Assembly: GCF_963422355.1 (NCBI RefSeq)
Contig: NC_085088.1
Location: forward strand, 5,781,414 to 5,845,413
Direction of reading: 5' to 3'
DNA: 64,000 nt
Source of the DNA: Corticium candelabrum
Taxonomy: Eukaryota > Porifera > Homoscleromorpha > Homosclerophorida > Plakinidae
Of the stretch, positions 57,421 through 64,000 are shown piece after piece. The notes under the pieces are model-generated. The model did not search any database and was not told where the DNA came from. It saw only the letters and a list, made by a program, of their open reading frames with translations. Position 1 is the stretch's first letter. Each line of letters starts with the position of its first letter. Both the position numbers and the translations under genes were made by a program.

Positions 57421-58490
57421 TAACGTACTTTTGATTACTTTGCAATACTATATTTGGCGCGTTTCTCTGCCTCAACTGTATTGCAATTTGAAAATGTTGC
57501 ATTAGTGGCAAACTTACATTGCACATGTCTTCACTGATTTGAAATGAGCATCTCTTCTAGCCATTAACGGTCTAGAATTGCTTCTGCAATAGCTGTAAAC
57601 CAAAAACCTGCAAACGATCCACCGTTAGCATTCCTTTCTTGTACCACAAAGCCACCGAAATAGAACAAACTATCGCATATGTACAAATATTTTTCCATCT
57701 TTACAACATTTTTTTGGCGCAAGCAAGCACGTGTCTTGCATACTTATCTCTCTACTCTGCACACAAAAGTCTCACAAAGAAGCTTTAGCCATTTCCAATC
57801 CGAATACTAAATGGAAAGCAGCAAGTGAATTTGGTAACCTTGTTGCGCCAGAATGGCGGCTGTTCAAGTAATGCATAGTTGCACGTAGAGACACAACACG
57901 CGACTCTATTCGATACGATCACATTCACAACGATTTGCTTGCGCATTAGTTGCTCGTATAAGTGTGTCATACCTTGCTGCGAGCAACTGTAGAAACGATT
58001 GGTAACCATCCCTTTTGCTTTTTCAATGTCTCGTACAGTTAGGCTCCTTTTCTTTGGCAAACAGTAATGCCTTCGGCTAGATTATATCTACGTAGTCGAA
58101 ACACTGATACAAAGCGTTGCGTCTGACGGTCATATCCATTCTAAGATTCCTAGAGATGAGTTCAAATTATCACTTGTCACCGTATCAGATTGTCTTTGAA
58201 TCGTGTCTGCTTTTGTCCGCCCACTGTCTGACAGCAGCATGTGGCACAATCTACATGCAGATGAGCCATTCACCGACCGTGTAAACAAACGAGACCAACG
58301 TAGTTATGATATTTATGACGTAATGACAATGACTACTACACTTTCTAACACGATCTGCTCTAGGAGCAACTAACAATCGCGTCAAAAGCTTATCTATCAT
58401 CTAACATAAACCCACAAATTCTACGCACGCATGAAGTCTTAGACACACGCCGAATTTCTAATCAAAAATTTCAGCATTAGTCACGGACGT
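57421..58490. other. Gene-poor DNA
   Basis: Nothing firm. A minus-strand frame (57785-58060) with IEKAKGMVTNRFYSCSQQGM lacks an ATG; it could be an exon but no partner was found. Confidence 0.4.
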
Positions 58491-58495
58491 CTTGT

Positions 58496-58639
58496 TCAAT
58501 AACGCTTTTTTGTTGTGAATTTCCCGCAGTGAGAGCATTTTGACAAATTTGTGCGGCATTTTCCGCATGTATAGCGGCGGCAATTGTGGCAATAGTAGAG
58601 ATGGACATGATTTTTTCCACAGGACGCGCAGTACGTCAT
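58496..58639 (-). CDS. Small eight-cysteine zinc-finger-like protein, 47 residues
   Basis: Starts at ATG (58637-58639 on the plus numbering) and ends at TGA: MTYCASCGKNHVHLYYCHNC, then residues with CGKC and CSHC, ending KKRY. Four CxxC pairs (Cys 4/7, 17/20, 25/28, 35/38) could bind two zinc ions in a treble-clef or RING-like fold. It is shorter than the 60-codon cut usually used. The same strand has a longer frame (58458-58733) in another phase without such a pattern. It may be a short gene, or the last exon of a larger one. Role unknown. Confidence 0.45.
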   Translation of the reverse strand: MTYCASCGKNHVHLYYCHNCRRYTCGKCRTNLSKCSHCGKFTTKKRY

Positions 58640-58833
58640 TGTAAAAAACCCAAATCACAATCTTTGGTAACTGAAAACCAAAAGTACGAATAATTTTAGC
58701 AGCAGCAATTTGTCTGAATGATGCAAAATACATCTATCCTACCTTTGTTGCCCTTCTTGAAACAAAGAGTGAACTGATACGATGTCCAGAATAGCTACAT
58801 TTTATATCTTAAGTTGGGACTTTTAGGGTGATC

Positions 58834-59112
58834 TCATAAAATTATAATTTTCCGTCTTGTTGTGCAACTTGTAATTCTATTTATTGAGTTGTGCATTTCA
58901 ATTATTTTGAATTGCACTTTCGCTTTTCTTACATCAGTAAGCCTCGATGTAAAAGTGTTTTCATGAGGAGAAACAACCGAAGACCGTTTTGATTTTCTTA
59001 GAAAATAGCTTTTACCACAGTTGCAAACGTATACAGTATACAACATCCATTTATTCAAATTGTAAGAAAATGTTGAAACGGTGCTGTCTTTGATATAACC
59101 GTTGTAAGTCAT
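58834..59112 (-). CDS. Hypothetical 92-residue open frame
   Basis: ATG-started minus-strand frame with VYVCNCGKSYFLRKSKRSS and a basic C-terminal half. It lies about 195 bases upstream of the eight-cysteine frame on the same strand. No domain recognised; possibly part of the same transcript. Confidence 0.2.
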   Translation of the reverse strand: MTYNGYIKDSTVSTFSYNLNKWMLYTVYVCNCGKSYFLRKSKRSSVVSPHENTFTSRLTDVRKAKVQFKIIEMHNSINRITSCTTRRKIIIL

Positions 59113-59490
59113 AAATCAAACAAGCAATGTAAAACGTACGCATATCTTTGCTATCCAGTTGAGCTACATAGTTAGGATAACCGATTACAAACAAACAGCC
59201 AGCAATGCGCTAATCCACTCACATGTTTGCGTTCTGATAACAATTATTGCTTGTGACTCCCTACCAGCGTTTCTGTATCTGTTCGTGTAATGAGTACACC
59301 CCTGGATTACAATAGCGTTTCTCTTACTCTGTTAGGAAGACTCTCCTCATTAAGCTTCTTAAGCATTCAGTAGACAGTAAGCTCAGTTTCAGATAAATAC
59401 AACAGACGAAAGCTATTTCAGTCTGATTGGTTTGTTATCAGAGTATAGTTGCACGCATGCAGTGTGTACACGGTATAAAAATCATTTATG

Positions 59491-59637
<147 letters not shown>

Positions 59638-59719
59638 GCTATTTATTTTATGAACACTGCTACCCTCGTGAAATTGCACTCTTACCTTTTGTGGCGTAAA
59701 TCGGCTCTCCATTAAACGA

Positions 59720-59766
59720 CAGTTAAGTCTCAACAGTTAAGTCTCAACAGTTAAGTCTCAACAGTT
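59720..59766. repeat. Three tandem copies of a 16-base unit
   Basis: ACAGTTAAGTCTCA with CA links, repeated three times in a row. Confidence 0.9.
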
Positions 59767-60168
59767 GATACCACACGAGAATCAAAACAAACGGGTTACT
59801 GTACCTTTTTACCCACGATTACAACTGGTGAGTATTGACTGAGTCCAATGATATTCGATCTGAACTTATCACACGTGTTACTCGCAATTGAGGATGCGCC
59901 CGTTGGCAACCTGTCGTAAACAATGTGTAAAGCACTTTATACGCGATTTGCATATTTTTCTTAATTTCGCTAATATCGTTGTTAATCCACGAGCCTGTGT
60001 ACACGATCGGTGACAATTTTGTTTTCTTAGATCATTGCTTAGTTTGTCCACTATTCGTTTACCGATTTATACGTGCAACAATACTGATTACCACAGAACT
60101 GTTGCGTCATGTTCACCTGCTGGGATCCTGCAAAGCTGGAGGCAACTTCGGCCTCTTTGTGATAACAT

Positions 60169-60402
60169 ATGACGTCCGTCCAAGACAAATTGTTAAATGC
60201 GTCCGTCCTCCCTATGTCTGTTGATACGACAGGTGGGAGACGAATTATTAGGAGAGCGTGTACTCAATTTGTCAAGACTTTGAACTCTATTCGTAAGTTA
60301 GGGTTATCACTAGAAAGTTATGCATCCAAAGTAAAGCAAATTTATGAACGGTGGTGTGTAAAGGAAGCAAAGTGTACATTGAAATCTCATCGTACATGTT
60401 AG
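60169..60402 (+). CDS. Hypothetical 77-residue open frame
   Basis: ATG-started, basic frame (MTSVQDKLLNASVLPMSVDT, then RRIIRRACTQFVKTLNSIRK) with a helical look and C-terminal cysteines. No domain recognised. 60650-62160 holds no recognised gene and is AT-rich. Confidence 0.25.
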   Translation: MTSVQDKLLNASVLPMSVDTTGGRRIIRRACTQFVKTLNSIRKLGLSLESYASKVKQIYERWCVKEAKCTLKSHRTC

Positions 60403-62165
60403 TTCTAGACGGCAACAACAAAATCTAGGTGATGAAGCACTTCTAATGACTTCAAAATGACGCCTTGGTTTACTTCCAATAGAGACGTATGATAGCTTAG
60501 ACAAGCTTGTCGTGTAACAGTCAATATGTTGTATTTAATACCAATTTCACCAGCAAAAGACAAATTGGTCAGTTTGGTGTTTGTTTTATCAGCCGTCCAA
60601 TGCACAAATTGTAACAGACTGTGTTTGTAATGGCACAATGATATCTGAATTTATTTTTTGATGATTTTATGATCATTTTAAAATGCTCTATATGCCTTTA
60701 CAGCCAATAACTGTACTCGATCAAAGTCTTCACTTAAAAGCAAACATCTACAAGCAGTATATTGAACGTCACTCACATAATTTGATAGCTAATAATGCAG
60801 TTTGTTAGAAATTCTGTTCTTCTGCTTCAGTTGCATGTGGTAACAGAAAAGCAGCACACCAGCAAATTTTAGTCTTCCAGCATTTCTTGAAGACATGCTG
60901 CAATATGCGTTGACTGCAGAAGTGGCACCTACAAATCGATACCTCTGTTAGTAATATCCAAGCAGTGTACCCTGACAACGTTTTCTAATCTTCGTTATAC
61001 CATATAAGCAAACCATATTAAACTTTTAGATCTACCATAAGACGGCAACAGTTACTACACAACAACTATTCAGACTTGCTGAGTCAAAATATGGTCGTGT
61101 TTTGTGCTCTTTTAAGCATCAAATATTTTTATAACGTATAAGGATATATAAAATAGCAATAACTATTTACGTTTTAAACATTTATCTTTCAACATGTAAA
61201 AACATCTCGGTTGGTACAATAACAGTTGCAATCCGCAAGTAAATTACTAAACTTTTAACGGATTAGTGCCAGACCGTGCACATCCTTGAGTTAGGAACAA
61301 CCCAAACTTGTACAGCATATTTCTGGTATGCAATTGAATAATCAAAAGTTTAGTTTATTAAGAAAAGAACATATATACCTGCGCATAAATGACCTCTGCA
61401 ACAAATCATGGAAAATTTGGTTTCTGCTGCTGGTTTAGTTTCAATGCTTAAAATGTAAACTGCTCTAGACGCATTGAATTTTACACAATGTACTCTTCAA
61501 GTACGGTGTTTAGTGTTGTAACCAACTCTTTACTATGTGAACTTATTGATAAATAAAAGAACAACACGTAAGATGAAGAGACAAGTATTCTGGGAAAGTA
61601 GAATATTATACCTTTCTTTTTGCCGTATGTATGTAAGTATTGCGGACAAAACCTTGCGCACTCTCAGCTTGTCATTTGATCAAAACCCAAAATCTAGAAA
61701 AAGAAGAACTTGATTTTAATAAAGCAATAGCTAAAATTAAAATTAATAGTTGAATGTACAATTTGACATGTTTTGCTTAAAACTGTACACAAAATTGAAG
61801 ACATGCAAAGAAAACACACCATAAAAAGTATATAGCGTTTGATTTCTGCTATCACTATGACCTCTAACGTCTCTAACATACGTCTCAAGTACAGTAGACT
61901 ACAACAGTAATAGAAAATCGTCTAACAAATGCCAACAAGCTATCGATTAGTTCAGCATTTGGTGCTCTCGTCTGCGACAGTGCAAGTGTTCGGGAACTGT
62001 ATACTGGGCCATTGTTTGATGCCATTTAGCTGGCTATGTACGTAACCTGATTATTGTACGCAAAACACTTACCTAGACAATAGAGTTATTGTCTTCAATC
62101 GAATTCACAAAAGAAGATGCGTTTGCAAAAGCATTCTCACACAAATCGCTGACCCTGCAAGTACA

Positions 62166-62621
62166 ATGACCTTAATCGCAACTCAAATGATTTGCATATC
62201 TGTGCAGGCGTCTGAGGTGTTGTTTGGACACACTCTCTCTAGCAACTATCATTTGCAGCACGTGTCACGTCTGAGTAAGCAATTACGTGGCAACACCTTC
62301 TCAAAACAGACACCAAATGTCGTACAAATATTTATCAAGAAGGCAGCGTCGTCCTTGGCGATGGGGACCCCGTTTCCCAGAACACCCCGATTTTCTTTAA
62401 AATTGCTCGATTCTGCTTCTTGCAAATCGTTTGGCGTCCCAAAATGTTTGGTAGAAACTGCTGTTCCCCCATTGGCGCCAGGTTTCCGATTTCCAAACGA
62501 TAGCGTTTTGAAAAGTTGCACATTTGAGCGCAGCATCTCTGAATTTACAACTACGACCATAACATCAACCGAGTGCGTTACATTTCTTGCCAAGAAAACT
62601 CATGAATCGAGCAAATACTGA
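62166..62621 (+). CDS. 151-codon open frame of uncertain strand
   Basis: ATG-started plus-strand frame (MTLIATQMICISVQASEVLF and onward). The minus strand is also open over most of it (62249-62593, with LFKTLSFGNRKPGANGGTAV) but lacks an ATG. Overlapping open frames of this size suggest one strand is coding; I cannot tell which, and neither shows a known domain. Confidence 0.25.
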   Translation: MTLIATQMICISVQASEVLFGHTLSSNYHLQHVSRLSKQLRGNTFSKQTPNVVQIFIKKAASSLAMGTPFPRTPRFSLKLLDSASCKSFGVPKCLVETAVPPLAPGFRFPNDSVLKSCTFERSISEFTTTTITSTECVTFLAKKTHESSKY

Positions 62622-62799
62622 GCTGCAAACCCAGATTGCATATGGGGATTCCCAGAGACCTTTCATAATGCGCAAATAGCATGCAAAGCTGGTCAAGTGT
62701 TAGCCAAAGATGGCAACACGTGCTCAGCAGGGTACGAAAAATCTGCATTGGCATGCGTGTCTAAAACCATAAACTTGAAGAAACCAACACTACGACCTA

Positions 62800-63060
62800 C
62801 CTCCTTTTCTTTTTTTGCTGCAGCTTGTAACTTTTCTGTGTTCTTGCTGGTCTGAATTCGTTCGTACGCTAAAAAAATTGCCCTTGCACAGCAGCCATTT
62901 CCATTGATCTCGTTGTGGTCGTTGTATGGTATTGCTCCGCAACTCCACAAGCTTAAGCGTCGTGAATTGAACACAATAAGACAAACATCCCTTGGAAACA
63001 GCAGACAAACAGTTGAACCGCATGCAGAGTCCAATTTGCCAAATGTGTGACGCCGATCCC
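62800..63060 (-). CDS. Candidate minus-strand exon
   Basis: Open frame with VCLIVFNSRRLSLWSCGAIP and ERIQTSKNTEKLQAAAKKEK ending at a good donor (GAG followed by GTAGGT at about 62803). No ATG; an upstream acceptor is possible near 63080. No domain recognised. Confidence 0.25.
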
Positions 63061-63681
63061 ACGCAGGTTCGCGTTTCTACATGCCTAATTGATGCGACCA
63101 ACTTTGCGCATCCACTCTGTTATCGCGTGATCGGCTAGAACGTTGGGAAGTAGATCGCCGCTTTTATCGATTGTTTTTCCAGACAACGAGAACAATTAGT
63201 GTTCTTACGCTACGTTCTAACGCTACAGAAAGACAGCGAAAGTCTTCGAGCTCGTGACACGTTTGCTCTGCCTTTATCTCGACTCTAAACGCTCGACTAA
63301 CAAACAGGAAAACGTCTGCAGGAAAGGTAAGTATGCATGTCATACCTTGAACAAAACTAGCTCACAACATTGTAGAAACGCGTGCATTTACGTAGCAGTC
63401 TGTCTCTTTCTAATTTGCATAATTATTTCCACAGACAACGCGCACGTCAGACGTTGCAACGACGCTTTAGTTGCAGCTGCTTGTGTCTCTTTTCTCAAGA
63501 TCATCAAGTGCATCTCAAGTCAATCGCCGTTGGAAACTATCTCGTCACCGCGTCCCAAAATATTTTCCGTAGGAGTCGTTTCACACTGTCGCAATCGTTT
63601 GCGTGCCAACTGATAGCAACACACACAGCGGCTATTTGCATTTGTGGTAAATAGACGTGTCAATACTGCGGATAAAATTTT

Positions 63682-63967
63682 ATGTCTGATCTGTCAAGTA
63701 AACAAGGCATGAAGGTTAGTGGAGAATGCCTGTAGGTGTAGTTGACGTTACATAATAATTGTGCGTCGTTTGCAGTTTCCAAAATGCGAAAGGTGCCAAC
63801 GTAACGATTCTCAGCGTCATTTTCATCCATGCAAGTGCTACGCCTGCTTGGACTGCGTAAACGAAGAAGTGAAAATAAGATCAAGGGTAACCCGATGTCC
63901 CGCATGCTGGCAAGTTGCATCTAGTGATGGATCAAATCCTTACCATCCCGAAAGCAGTGGTAAATAA
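63682..63967 (+). CDS. RING-finger protein, start of gene (partial)
   Basis: Exon 1 is 63682-63714 (MSDLSSKQGMK) with a GTTAGT donor; a 61-base phase-0 intron ends TTTGCAG; exon 2 starts at 63776. The spliced protein reads FPKCERCQRNDSQRHFHPCK, CYACLDCV, then RCPACW: a C3HC4-type RING layout (Cys pairs, His, Cys-x-Cys, Cys-x2-Cys, Cys-x2-Cys), which would make it a ubiquitin ligase of TRIM-like kind. Exon 2 either ends at GTAAAT (63960) and continues beyond the window, or stops at TAA (63965-63967) giving a 74-residue protein. The gene-like spacing and clean phase favour a real host gene. Confidence 0.6.
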
Positions 63968-64000
63968 ACTTGATCTTTGTTTTACATAAAATACAGACAT

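Overview
The window reads as metazoan nuclear DNA, most likely from a marine invertebrate; a sponge is my best guess, but the sequence alone does not prove it. The grounds are short GT-AG introns (58 to 140 bases), a secreted-side kelch/EGF/transmembrane/TKL-kinase receptor, a BEN-domain-like gene, heavy microsatellites and a very diverse set of transposons nested in one another. Host genes are few and most of the 64 kb is mobile DNA.

Layout. 0.7-4.9 kb: a complete two-exon receptor kinase. 6.0-10.4 kb: a Ginger1-type DNA transposon that looks whole, with inverted ends, a CCGG target duplication and an eight-exon gene joining a retrovirus-like integrase, a Ulp1 protease and a PHD finger. 11.2-13.9 kb: an almost intact hAT transposon. 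14.7-17.0 kb: a decayed THAP/DDE transposon of ISL2EU type with a convergent YqaJ/PHD gene. 17.6-26.6 kb (minus strand): a chain of L1/Tx1-like LINE, second LINE fragment and a head-to-tail tRNA-type SINE array, joined at ATGT-rich tails that LINE and SINE appear to share. 27.3-30.1 kb: a fossil Ty3/gypsy element. 30.7-40.2 kb: a 9.4 kb Mutator-like element with about 1.1 kb inverted ends, itself carrying a hAT insertion, a Tc1/mariner MITE and another MITE. 40.2-41.8 kb: Helitron-like ends and a GC-rich block with tandem repeats.

42.1-50.8 kb: a multi-exon host gene ending in a BEN-like domain; its introns hold a tandemly triplicated mini-exon, a 100 bp foldback element and a fossil BEL/Pao element. 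52.0-52.4 kb: a Ser/Thr-rich repeat ORF. 52.7-57.4 kb: two diverged tandem copies of a 2.3 kb unit. 57.4-63.7 kb is gene-poor, with a tiny eight-cysteine protein on the minus strand. The window ends in a RING-finger gene that starts at 63.68 kb.

The mobile elements give a partial relative chronology. A hAT-type MITE sits in an intron of the Ginger gene, a related MITE sits inside the LINE reverse transcriptase, and the Mutator-like element was entered by at least three smaller elements. All exon joins are inferred from splice consensus and reading phase, and all family names from recognised motifs; no database search was possible.
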